Below are positions 25,192 through 33,305 of a DNA stretch of 64,000 nt, piece after piece. The notes beneath the pieces were generated by a model. That model did not search any database. It was not told where the DNA came from and was given only the letters and a program-made list of their open reading frames with translations. How positions within the stretch are numbered: the first letter of the stretch is position 1; every line of letters begins with the position of its first letter. Made by a program: the position numbers and the translations under genes. The DNA is from an uncultured Lachnospiraceae bacterium (GTDB taxonomy: Bacteria > Bacillota > Clostridia > Lachnospirales > Lachnospiraceae). The stretch is taken from NCBI GenBank assembly GCA_900548905.1, contig URMK01000005.1, forward strand, positions 144,543 through 208,542, given 5' to 3'.

Positions 25192-26673
25192 TTATGCCTC
25201 TTCTTCCTTCTGAAGGGCGAGGTATTCGTCGTAATATTCATCGCCGGGTTTAATCTTGGCTATACCGAATCCGGTGAAGCCCCAGATGATGGCGAAGATG
25301 ACGCCTGTATAGCAAAGGATGGCCCAGGGCAGATAGGACAGGGTAGGTACGCCCAGGGTGGTAGCCATGTAAACACCTGCTGCGGTCCAGGGTACGATAG
25401 GTTCCACTACGGTAGCGGAATCTTCCAGCGTTCTGGAAAGGTTTTTAGGCTGCAGGCCCTTCTTGATATAAGTCTTTGCAAACATTTCGCCGGGAACCAG
25501 AATGGAAAGCTGGCCGTTGCTGGTTACAAAAACAGCGGTGATACAGGAAACGATTGTGGAAACAATCAGGCCGCCCGTGCTCTTTACGGACTTCATCAGT
25601 TTATCCAGTACGATATCCAGGGAACCGGTAACCGCCAGGGTTCCCGCAAAACCATAGGCACAGAAAGCGATAAGGACGGTGTTCAGCATGGAAAGCATCC
25701 CGCCTCTTTCCAGAAGTCTGGGGATATCAGGAATCAGCGCCGCCGCATCAAATCCCGCTTTGGTTACCATATCCAGGCTGAAGCCGCTGATAGCTGCTGT
25801 AAAGCACTGCTGAAGGGAAAAACCCTGGAATACGGTGGCATTAAAGAAAGCAACCACACTGGAAATCAGCATAACCGGGATGGTGGGTTTCTTGCGGATA
25901 GAGCCGTACAGTACAATAACAGGAGGCAGAATTACCAGTGGATTGAACCGGAACATGCCATCCAAAGTGCTCAGTATTGTTTCCACCTTTTCAGGGGTAG
26001 CCACTGTGCTGCCTCCTGCCAGTGAGAATCCTGCCACTGTATATACGATGAGGCAGATGATACAGCCGGGAATTGTGGTATAAAACATATGGCCGATGTG
26101 ATCATACAGCTTGGCTCCTGCCGCAATAGGTGCAAGATTGGTGGTATCGGAAAGCGGAGACATCTTGTCACCGAAGTATGCGCCGGATACCACAGCTCCC
26201 GCCACCAGAGGAAGGGGCGCCCCCATACCCGCAGCAACACCCATCAGGGCCACACCAATGGTTCCTGCCGATCCCCAGGAAGTACCGGTACACAGGGATA
26301 CCACTGCCGTTACCAGGAAAGAAGTCACCGCAATGTAGCGGGGGCTTATGATTTTCAATCCGTAATATACCATCATGGGAATGGTACCGCCGATCATCCA
26401 GGAACCAATCAGGAACCCAACGATAATCAGAATAAAAATAGCAGGCATCGTCTTGGAAAGCTTGCCTACGATGGAATTCATGATATCATCCCATGTATAT
26501 CCCAGGGCTACGGCGATCACAGCCGCCACAGCTGCGGAAACAAGCATCAGTACCTCCGGGCTGAGACCCATAACCGCATAGCCTACCCCCAACAGAAGTA
26601 TCATGGCCAGAATCGGAAGCACGGCCAGGAAAAAGGTTGGTTTCTTCTTTTCTCTTACTTTTTTTTCACCCAT
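25192..26673 (-). CDS. NhaC-family Na+/H+ antiporter-like transporter
   Basis: The 493-residue protein has about 12 membrane helices and the NhaC pattern: IFILIIVGFLIGSWMIGGTIP, VSLCTGTSWGSAGTIGVAL and GAYFGDKMSPLSDTTNLAP. NhaC relatives include Na+/H+ antiporters and amino- or organic-acid/Na+ exchangers (such as malate/lactate). In this operon a role in import or exchange of a sulfur amino acid is plausible but inferred. The ATG at 26673 follows GAGAGGGTTTAAA. It lies between ridA and patB with gaps of about 20-40 bp. Confidence 0.9.
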   Translation of the reverse strand: MGEKKVREKKKPTFFLAVLPILAMILLLGVGYAVMGLSPEVLMLVSAAVAAVIAVALGYTWDDIMNSIVGKLSKTMPAIFILIIVGFLIGSWMIGGTIPMMVYYGLKIISPRYIAVTSFLVTAVVSLCTGTSWGSAGTIGVALMGVAAGMGAPLPLVAGAVVSGAYFGDKMSPLSDTTNLAPIAAGAKLYDHIGHMFYTTIPGCIICLIVYTVAGFSLAGGSTVATPEKVETILSTLDGMFRFNPLVILPPVIVLYGSIRKKPTIPVMLISSVVAFFNATVFQGFSLQQCFTAAISGFSLDMVTKAGFDAAALIPDIPRLLERGGMLSMLNTVLIAFCAYGFAGTLAVTGSLDIVLDKLMKSVKSTGGLIVSTIVSCITAVFVTSNGQLSILVPGEMFAKTYIKKGLQPKNLSRTLEDSATVVEPIVPWTAAGVYMATTLGVPTLSYLPWAILCYTGVIFAIIWGFTGFGIAKIKPGDEYYDEYLALQKEEEA

Positions 26674-26693
26674 TTTAAACCCTCTCATCTACA

Positions 26694-27074
26694 TTACTTT
26701 TCAACAGCTGCGATAACTTCCACTTCACATAACACATTTTTAGGAAGTGTTTTTACTGCGACACAGGAACGTGCCGGCTTTTCCGTAAAGTATTTTCCAT
26801 ATACTTCATTAAACGCGGCAAAGTCTCCCATATCACTCAGGAAGCAGGTCGTCTTGATTACGGATGCGAAACCGGTTCCCGCCTCCTTAAGCACGGCGTC
26901 CACGTTTTTCATTACCTGTTCCGCCTGAACAGTAATGTCTCCCTGTACTACCTCTCCGTTGGCCGGATTCACGGGGATTTGTCCCGAACTGAACAAAAGT
27001 TCATTGAACAGGATAGCCTGGGAATAGGGGCCGATTGCTTCCGGAGCATTTGGTGTGTAAATTTTTTTCAGCAT
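26694..27074 (-). CDS. ridA: RidA-family enamine/imine deaminase
   Basis: The 126-residue protein is a canonical RidA: AIGPYSQAILFNELLFSSGQIPVNPANGEV, VMKNVDAVLKEAGTGF and the Arg of PARSCVAVKTLPKNVLCEVEVIA. It hydrolyses 2-aminoacrylate and related imines released by PLP enzymes such as PatB, the last gene of the same operon. The ATG at 27074 follows GAGGTGGAAGAA. It is the first gene after the promoter at 27113-27141. Confidence 0.97.
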   Translation of the reverse strand: MLKKIYTPNAPEAIGPYSQAILFNELLFSSGQIPVNPANGEVVQGDITVQAEQVMKNVDAVLKEAGTGFASVIKTTCFLSDMGDFAAFNEVYGKYFTEKPARSCVAVKTLPKNVLCEVEVIAAVEK

Positions 27075-27112
27075 TTCTTCCACCTCTTTCTTTGTTTTTT
27101 CTTGATAACTGC

Positions 27113-27141
27113 ATTATATCAATAAAATATATTTTAGTCAA
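27113..27141 (-). promoter_or_regulatory. Promoter of the ridA-nhaC-patB operon
   Basis: Minus strand: TTGACT, 17-nt spacer, TATAAT, 40 bp before the ridA start codon. Confidence 0.85.
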
Positions 27142-27254
27142 TACACTTTTGTTTATTTATTCTGTATATTCAATAAAATTTTTTTCACTATTTTATTGCA
27201 CATTTACCTGCCGTACTTTATAATGATAGAAAAGCTATACTGAAATTTATTTCA

Positions 27255-27322
27255 TAACTGTTCAGCAGGCCGGCGCATTCACTGCGTTGATTGTACAGAA
27301 CTGTGAAGATACGGAACAGTTA
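27255..27322. repeat. Dispersed palindrome, very long form
   Basis: TAACTGTTC at 27255 and its complement GAACAGTTA at 27314 bound a 68-nt GC-rich segment in the ridA / YheO-type intergenic region. Arm sequence matches the family at 28101, 50853 and 59639. Confidence 0.45.
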
Positions 27323-27339
27323 CTTTATATTATCGATTT

Positions 27340-27383
27340 ACTCAAACTTGCAGGTACCAAATGGCCCTCTGCGAAGTTTGAGT
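27340..27383 (+). promoter_or_regulatory. Hairpin in the leader of the YheO-type regulator
   Basis: ACTCAAACTTGCAG pairs with CTGC-G-AAGTTTGAGT (14 bp, one bulged G) around a 15-nt loop, 28 bp before the regulator start. No T-run follows. It could be an operator or an RNA structure. Confidence 0.5.
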
Positions 27384-27410
27384 GATATACAGAAAGGTAC
27401 GGGTGATTCT

Positions 27411-28085
27411 ATGGATACTCCTTTTATCGAGCTGACTGCAGCAGACAGACAAATACTCACTTCCTATTCCCATATGCTGGATGGCCTCGGCGCTTATCTG
27501 GGCGAAGGCTACGAGCTTGTGCTCCACAGCCTGGAAAGCCTGGATCATTCTGTTATTAAGATTATCAACGGCCACTATACCGGAAGGAAGGAAGGCTCTC
27601 CCATTACCGATCTGGCTCTGAAAATGCTGGGGGAACTGGAGAAGGATCCGGCCCGGACTGTTTCTCCTTATTTTAATAAGAACAAATCCGGCGCACTCCT
27701 GCGTTCCTGCACTATCCCCATAACCGGGGAACATGGCAGGATTATCGGCCTTCTCTGCATGAATTTCCACATGGAAAGCCCGCTTTCCACTATTCTGCAG
27801 AGCCTGCTTCCCCCGCAGGAAACAGCGGCCGTTTCAGCGCCTCCCGCGGAAACCTTCTCGGACAATATTGACGATTTAATTTTATCCGCGCTTTCCGAAA
27901 CCCGCGAGGCGGTTTATAACGATGCCGCTATTTCCTCGGCCAATAAAAATAAGGAGATTGTCCTTCAGCTTTACCAGAAAGGAATTTTCAATCTGAAGGA
28001 TGCTGTTATCAAGGTTGCGGATCAATTGAATATTTCCAAAAATACGGTTTATATGCATATCCGAAATTTCAAAAACCAGGCATAA
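27411..28085 (+). CDS. YheO/DauR-type PAS-HTH transcriptional regulator
   Basis: The 224-residue protein has a YheO-like PAS domain (residues about 15-125: MLDGLGAYLGEGYELVLHSL, IINGHYTGRKEGSPITDLAL, IPITGEHGRIIGLLCMNFHM) and a C-terminal HTH_22 domain (FNLKDAVIKVADQLNISKNTVYMHIRNF). Such regulators, for example DauR, control amino-acid catabolic operons, often beside a ridA gene. The divergent ridA-nhaC-patB operon is therefore the likely target. The ATG at 27411 is the family start; the upstream extension of the frame would cover the leader hairpin. Confidence 0.9.
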   Translation: MDTPFIELTAADRQILTSYSHMLDGLGAYLGEGYELVLHSLESLDHSVIKIINGHYTGRKEGSPITDLALKMLGELEKDPARTVSPYFNKNKSGALLRSCTIPITGEHGRIIGLLCMNFHMESPLSTILQSLLPPQETAAVSAPPAETFSDNIDDLILSALSETREAVYNDAAISSANKNKEIVLQLYQKGIFNLKDAVIKVADQLNISKNTVYMHIRNFKNQA

Positions 28086-28100
28086 AGCAGAATACCCGTG

Positions 28101-28130
28101 GTAACCGTCCGGACTTGTCTGAACGGTTAT
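28101..28130. repeat. Small dispersed palindrome, short form
   Basis: GTAACCGTCCGGAC, TTGT, then CTGAACGGTTAT: 11 of 13 arm positions pair. It lies just after the YheO-type regulator stop codon. Confidence 0.6.
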
Positions 28131-28142
28131 CCCCGGAGAAAG

Positions 28143-28195
28143 CTTGAGATAACAAGGAAAGGCTTGAGAAAATCTTGAGAATTTTATGGCAGAAT
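28143..28195 (+). promoter_or_regulatory. TTGAG direct repeats and promoter of the two-component genes
   Basis: CTTGAGA occurs at 28143, 28163 and 28174; the last two are 11 nt apart, one helical turn. CAGAAT, a -10-like hexamer, begins 9 nt after the last repeat. The arrangement is repeated at 30046-30077 before the ABC genes and is typical of an OmpR-type regulator binding in place of a -35. Confidence 0.6.
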
Positions 28196-28220
28196 AGAAA
28201 CCGTACAGGAAAGGAGGAAC

Positions 28221-28901
28221 ATGGATATGAGCGGCAGAATCCTGCTTGCGGATGATGAAAAAGGACTTGTGTCAATGATGGCAGCTTATTTTGAACTGTG
28301 CGGTTATCAGGTTCTGACAGCCTGCAGCGGCGCGGAAGCGCTGGAAAAGGCCGCCCGCCTCCCGGATCTTATCCTGCTTGACATCAATATGCCGGATGTG
28401 GACGGCTTTACGGTCTGCCGGCGTATCCGGGAGCATGTTTCCTGCCCTATTCTTTTTCTCACCGCCCGTATGGAAACCGGGGATAAAATCGAAGGATTCC
28501 GCGCAGGTGCGGACGATTATATTGTAAAACCTTTTGATCTGGAAGAACTGGGTGCGAGGGTTGCGGCCCACCTGCGCAGGGAACACCGGACAAAAAAGCA
28601 GAATGTCCTGCGTTTTTTTGGGGAATTGTCCATCGATTATTCCGGACACCGGCTCCAAATCGGGGAAACGCACATCCCCTTATCCAGAACAGAATTTGCA
28701 ATCGTCGAACTTCTCTCCGTTAATGCGGGACAGATCTTTGATCGGGAACGGATATATGAAACCGTCTGGGGGCTGGAAGGCGACGGCAGCAGCGATACGG
28801 TTATGGAACACGTCCGCAAAATCCGCTCAAAGCTCTCCGTCTATACAGACCATGCTTACATCGAAACCGTTTGGGGGATAGGCTATAAATGGAATGGATA
28901 A
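28221..28901 (+). CDS. OmpR-family response regulator
   Basis: The 226-residue regulator has a receiver domain (acidic pair D11-D12, phospho-acceptor D54 in LILLDINMPD, K in DDYIVKPFD) and a C-terminal winged helix (LSRTEFAIVELLSVNAGQIF; SDTVMEHVRKIRSKL; IETVWGIGYKW). Downstream kinase and ABC genes indicate a Bce-like or antimicrobial-peptide/cell-envelope stress module. AAAGGAGGAAC precedes the ATG. It overlaps the kinase gene by 13 bp. It probably binds the TTGAG repeats before itself and before the ABC genes. Confidence 0.95.
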   Translation: MDMSGRILLADDEKGLVSMMAAYFELCGYQVLTACSGAEALEKAARLPDLILLDINMPDVDGFTVCRRIREHVSCPILFLTARMETGDKIEGFRAGADDYIVKPFDLEELGARVAAHLRREHRTKKQNVLRFFGELSIDYSGHRLQIGETHIPLSRTEFAIVELLSVNAGQIFDRERIYETVWGLEGDGSSDTVMEHVRKIRSKLSVYTDHAYIETVWGIGYKWNG

Positions 28902-30049
28902 GAAATAAGAACCTGAAACAGTCATTTTTCATCATAACTGCTCTCTTTCTCAGCGTTGGCCTTCTGTTAGCCGCACTTTCCTTCTACCTGTGCCTGGAAC
29001 AGGGAAGCCGCTTTTCTGATGCCCCGGGAGTTATCATTTCCCTTCAGGATGACAGCCGTTTTATCACCTCCCCTTCCCCGGAGGAAACCAATGGCACCTT
29101 TAACCGAAACGCCGCACGTATCCTCGCCTTTCTGCAACTCGGACTGCCTGTATTCTGGGTTATACTCTCTCTGCTCCTTGCCGATGTCCTGTTTTACAAC
29201 CTGAAAATCAGACGTCCTCTCGCGCTTCTGCGGGAAGGAGCGGCGCGCATTTCCCGGCAGGATCTGGATTTCACCCTGGAACCGCTCTCCCGGGATGAAC
29301 TGGGACAGCTCTGCACATCCTTCGAAACCATGCGCAGCGAACTGAAAAACAGCCATCTAAAGCTGTGGAGGCAAATGGAGGAACGCAAAAGGCTGAATGC
29401 CGCCTTTGCCCATGATTTGAAAAATCCGGTCACCGTCCTGAAAGGATCCGCCCTGCTTCTTCAAAAAGGAATAGAGCAATCTCCCCCTAATCCGGTCCTT
29501 CAAAAGGATTCCCTCGCCCTGATCCTGCAATATACCGGACGGCTGGAAGCCTATATAGAGGCCATGAGCCATGCCCGGAACATGGAGGCCCTGGAATGTC
29601 ATCCGGTCCCCTGCAGCAGCCTTGCACTGTATTACGGACTTAAAAAAAGCCTTCCTCTGCTGGCGGCGGATTCGGGCAGGAAGCTGGAAACCACCTTCTC
29701 CGGTACCGATCAGGAAATAAGCATCGACAGGCAGTTTTTTCTGAATACCGCCGAAAACCTTGTCTGCAATGCTCACCGTTACGCAAAATCACAGGTTTCT
29801 GTTGAAATGTCCTGCACAGGGGAAGCTCTGCTTCTCACCGTAACGGACGATGGTCCCGGCTATCCAGCTCTTCTTCTGCAAAAAGGGCCTGCTTTCTTTC
29901 GCCGGGAGGATACGTCCGGCGGCGATCATCTGGGGATGGGACTTGCCACCTGCAGGCTTTTGTGTGAAAAACACGGAGGCAGCTTAACGCTGGCAAATCG
30001 GGAAACGGGGGCGCAGGCGAAAGCGGTTTTTAAAAACCGTAAAAGTTGA
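28889..30049 (+). CDS. Sensor histidine kinase
   Basis: The 386-residue membrane kinase has two helices (about residues 12-33 and 80-103) around a short external loop of about 45 residues, a HAMP domain (LKIRRPLALLREGAARI), HisKA with H175 in AFAHDLKNPVTVLKGS, and an HATPase domain with N-box ENLVCNAHRYA, G1 TDDGPGYPA and G2 GDHLGMGLATCRLL. The small external loop argues for sensing at or in the membrane, possibly via the ABC permease. It is encoded with the response regulator (overlap 13 bp) ahead of the ABC genes. Confidence 0.94.
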   Translation: MEWIRNKNLKQSFFIITALFLSVGLLLAALSFYLCLEQGSRFSDAPGVIISLQDDSRFITSPSPEETNGTFNRNAARILAFLQLGLPVFWVILSLLLADVLFYNLKIRRPLALLREGAARISRQDLDFTLEPLSRDELGQLCTSFETMRSELKNSHLKLWRQMEERKRLNAAFAHDLKNPVTVLKGSALLLQKGIEQSPPNPVLQKDSLALILQYTGRLEAYIEAMSHARNMEALECHPVPCSSLALYYGLKKSLPLLAADSGRKLETTFSGTDQEISIDRQFFLNTAENLVCNAHRYAKSQVSVEMSCTGEALLLTVTDDGPGYPALLLQKGPAFFRREDTSGGDHLGMGLATCRLLCEKHGGSLTLANRETGAQAKAVFKNRKS

Positions 30050-30077
30050 GTGTTTCTTGAGAATTGTCATATATACT
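30046..30077 (+). promoter_or_regulatory. TTGAG direct repeats and -10 of the ABC genes
   Basis: TTGAG at 30046 and CTTGAGA at 30056 are 11 nt apart. TATACT (30072-30077) begins 9 nt after the second, the same geometry as before the response regulator. The downstream segment TCTTGAGAATT is identical at both sites. Confidence 0.6.
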
Positions 30078-30108
30078 CTCTTTATCAATAGGATAAGGAG
30101 AGTTTTTT

Positions 30109-30783
30109 ATGGATATTGAGGTAAAAGAGATATCAAAAATATATGGTACGGGGGAGAACCGGGTCACTGCCCTCCAACCAGCCAGCATGACCGTACGGGA
30201 AGGGGATTTTCTCTCCATCATGGGGCCGTCGGGAAGCGGGAAAAGCACACTGCTTCATATCATAAGCGGCCTGGATGTTCCCACAGCCGGTACGGTAACC
30301 TATGGCGGCACGGACATCCACCGGGGAACAGACAAGGAGCTATCCGCCTTCCGCCGTCGGAAAATCGGCTTTATTTTCCAGCAGTTCCATCTGCTTCCCG
30401 TCCTGACCGCCCGGGAAAATATCCTCATGCCCCTTCTGCTGGACAAGGTCCGTCCGGACGAAACACAGCTCATGCGGATTGCCGGTTTTCTGGGACTTGA
30501 GGACCGTCTGTCCCATCTCCCCCACGAACTTTCCGGAGGCCAGCAGCAGCGTGTGGCTGTGGCCCGTGCTTTGATAGCAGGCCCGGACATCCTGTTCGCA
30601 GATGAACCCACCGGAAACCTGGACAGCAAAAGCGGCGGTGAAGTTATGGAAATGCTCTGTTCGCTCCGGAAAAGTCTGGGCAAAACCCTTATTCTCATCA
30701 CCCACGACAAACAACTGGCGGAAATGGCGGAACGCCGCTTTACCATTGTGGACGGTGTACTCAGGGAGGTGACGGAAGCATGA
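30109..30783 (+). CDS. ABC transporter ATPase (MacB/BceA/LolD type)
   Basis: The 224-residue ATPase has Walker A GPSGSGKST, the Q-loop FIFQQFHLLPVLTARENI, signature LSGGQQQRVAVARAL, Walker B ILFADEPTGNLDS and the switch His of LITHDKQLA. This group energises FtsX-type permeases that act mechanically on peptides, lipids or lipoproteins rather than by classic transport. AAGGAGAGTTTTTT precedes the ATG. It overlaps the permease gene by 4 bp (ATGA). Confidence 0.96.
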   Translation: MDIEVKEISKIYGTGENRVTALQPASMTVREGDFLSIMGPSGSGKSTLLHIISGLDVPTAGTVTYGGTDIHRGTDKELSAFRRRKIGFIFQQFHLLPVLTARENILMPLLLDKVRPDETQLMRIAGFLGLEDRLSHLPHELSGGQQQRVAVARALIAGPDILFADEPTGNLDSKSGGEVMEMLCSLRKSLGKTLILITHDKQLAEMAERRFTIVDGVLREVTEA

Positions 30784-33260
30784 AATCCTATCTGTCTCTC
30801 GCCTGGAAGCAGCTTAGGGCTGAAAAAATGACATCCCTTCTGATTCTATGCGCCCTCCTCCTTTCCACAATTGCCACCACCGCCGCAGGGGCTTCTGTGG
30901 GAATCCTGCAGTCCCTGCGGATCCGGCAGGCGGCCGGACTCCATGGAAACCGCTATGCCACCTTCCATCAGCTGACGGAAACACAGATGCTGCAGCTGTC
31001 CGGGGACGCCCTTTTAACAGATGTGGGAATTCTGATCCAAATCGGGAACTGCAGGCTGGGCAACAGCAGTCTTACTCTTTTTTTACGGGAATATTGCGGG
31101 AATTCCCTGGACGCATATCCTTCTATCGGCAGCATCAGGGAGGGGCATCTGCCTTCCGGCGCAGGGGAAATCGCCCTCTCCGAAGATGCGCTGCGCTACC
31201 TTGCCCCGGGAGCCGGCGTGGGGGATATCCTTACACTCACCCTTTCCGTGAGTCTGAAAACAGATGATCAGCCTCCCTTTGAATATACCTTTCCCTTTAC
31301 CATCACCGGCATACTGGAAAACGATTATCTCGGCTATGCTTCCGGCACCATGACCGCCGTGGCCGGCCGCGGAACGGCGGCGGCCCTACTGCCGGAACGC
31401 TATCTGCTGTATTCCGCCGACTTTAAAACCAAAACCACCGGGGACTTCCAGGCCATTATCGACAGCCTGGCCGAACAGCTGACTCTGGATAAAGAAAATA
31501 TCCAGTACAACTGGGTTCTGCTTGACGCTATGGGGCTGGACTATGCGGAAAAGGGAGAAGCCGATGCAGGAAACGGCTTTCCCTTTATGGCCGCAGCCTG
31601 TATTCTGGTGGGCAGCCTTGTTCTTTTAGCCTCCGGGCTTGTGATCTATAATATCCTGAAGGTTTCTGTTGCCAGAAAAATCCGGGAGTACGGCACTCTC
31701 CGGGCCATTGGCGGTGAACGCAGACAGCTATACAGGCTGGTAACCCTGCAGCTTCTCCTTCTGTTTGTTATCGCCCTTCCCCCGGGTTCCCTTCTGGGTA
31801 TCTTATCCGCCAAAGGAATCCTTCTTGCGGCAACAGGTCTGCTGAATCCCGATCTGTTTCTGGCCGGCAGCACACAGGAACTGCATACGGCGATCACGGG
31901 AAGCCGGGCAGGGGCACTGCTTCCCGTCCTTGCAGGCATTGGAATCACTTTGTTCTTTTCTCTCATCGCCGCGTTTCCGGCCGCACGTTATGCTTCCCGG
32001 GTGTCTCCGGTGGAAGCCATGTCCGGCCATGCCGCCACCATGAAAAGGACACACAGGAAAACCGGTAAAATACGCTGCTTTGAAGCTTTTTACGCCCGTC
32101 TGAATATGTCCCGCAGCCGGGGGCGCACCGCGATCACAATCCTTTCTATCGTGATGAGCATTACCGTTTACGTCGCGCTGCAAAGCTTCAGCGGGCTGTT
32201 GGATACAAGCCGCGCCGTGCAGGAAATGCACCTGGGAGACTACGCGGTTACGAGTGAAACGGCGGGCATCCGGCCTGCAGCCGTAAAAGAACTGGAGGAC
32301 AGGGAGGAGGTGGCGGCCTTATATACCACAAAGCTATCCGTCTATACCTGGGATGCCGGCGGGCGCTTTCCTCTGAGCCTGGATTTTACCCCCAAATCCT
32401 GGGAAGCCTTCCAAATCGCAGGAATTGACGGCGGCCGCCTGGAAAGCTATCTGCCCGGCCTTTCGGCGCAGACGAAGGAAGCCCTGAGAAACGGCACGGC
32501 CTGCCTTGTAAAAAACCCGATTCCTTTTTCCTTTGACGGGCAGGAAACGGCATTCACCCAATTGAAAGCGGGCGATACGCTTACCGTCAATGGTACGCCC
32601 CTGCAGGTGGCAGGTATCGTCAGCACGCCTGTCACAATCAATAACGCAGGATATATAAACGGCATCCAGATCCTTGTTTCTGATTCCCTATATGACACCC
32701 TTACCGGAAAAGATTCCTATTCTGAGATCTATCCGGTATTGTATGGGGAAGAAAAGGCGGATACCTTTGAGAAATGGCTGCAGGAATGGTGTGACAGTAA
32801 TCCGGGAAGCCATTGGTTGTCCTACCGCCAATCGGATGCGCAGCTGGCGGAAAGCTTTGAGCAGATTACCCTTCTTAGCTGGGGGCTGATTTTGTTCATC
32901 GGCCTGATCGGCCTGCTTAATATCATAAATACCGTCTACACCAGTATCCATACCCGCGTGAATGAAATCGGCATACAGCGGGCGATCGGAATGAGTGCCG
33001 GAAGCCTTTACCGGACCTTTCTCTGGGAAGGGGCATATTACGGCCTGATCGCCTCCGGCATTGGGGCGGTTACCGGATGGCTGTGTACCTTCTTTGTGAA
33101 CGCCGCAGCGGCGGAAGCCTGGCAGCTTCCCCCCTTTCCCCTCATTCCCGTGCTTCAGGCATCCCTGATTTCCGTCCTTGCCTGCCTGCTTTCCACCGCT
33201 TTCCCGCTGCGTTCCCTTACCAAAACGAATATTGTAAGCACTATTCGATCCATAGAATGA
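30780..33260 (+). CDS. FtsX-like ABC permease
   Basis: The 826-residue permease has an N-terminal helix, a large periplasmic-type (MacB_PCD-like) domain to about residue 270, and a first FtsX block (FMAAACILVGSLVLLASGLVIYNILK ... VARKIREYGTLRAIGGERRQLYRL). A central helix follows (GRTAITILSIVMSITVYVALQSF), then a second external domain and a second FtsX block (TLLSWGLILFIGLIGLLNIINTVYTS ... IHTRVNEIGIQRAIGMS). It partners the upstream ATPase; with the kinase it probably forms a detoxification or sensing module for envelope-active compounds. The substrate is unknown. Confidence 0.93.
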   Translation: MKSYLSLAWKQLRAEKMTSLLILCALLLSTIATTAAGASVGILQSLRIRQAAGLHGNRYATFHQLTETQMLQLSGDALLTDVGILIQIGNCRLGNSSLTLFLREYCGNSLDAYPSIGSIREGHLPSGAGEIALSEDALRYLAPGAGVGDILTLTLSVSLKTDDQPPFEYTFPFTITGILENDYLGYASGTMTAVAGRGTAAALLPERYLLYSADFKTKTTGDFQAIIDSLAEQLTLDKENIQYNWVLLDAMGLDYAEKGEADAGNGFPFMAAACILVGSLVLLASGLVIYNILKVSVARKIREYGTLRAIGGERRQLYRLVTLQLLLLFVIALPPGSLLGILSAKGILLAATGLLNPDLFLAGSTQELHTAITGSRAGALLPVLAGIGITLFFSLIAAFPAARYASRVSPVEAMSGHAATMKRTHRKTGKIRCFEAFYARLNMSRSRGRTAITILSIVMSITVYVALQSFSGLLDTSRAVQEMHLGDYAVTSETAGIRPAAVKELEDREEVAALYTTKLSVYTWDAGGRFPLSLDFTPKSWEAFQIAGIDGGRLESYLPGLSAQTKEALRNGTACLVKNPIPFSFDGQETAFTQLKAGDTLTVNGTPLQVAGIVSTPVTINNAGYINGIQILVSDSLYDTLTGKDSYSEIYPVLYGEEKADTFEKWLQEWCDSNPGSHWLSYRQSDAQLAESFEQITLLSWGLILFIGLIGLLNIINTVYTSIHTRVNEIGIQRAIGMSAGSLYRTFLWEGAYYGLIASGIGAVTGWLCTFFVNAAAAEAWQLPPFPLIPVLQASLISVLACLLSTAFPLRSLTKTNIVSTIRSIE

Positions 33261-33305
33261 GATACAGACAGAACCGCCCGGCAGGCCCGTTCCCGCAGCG
33301 GAACA

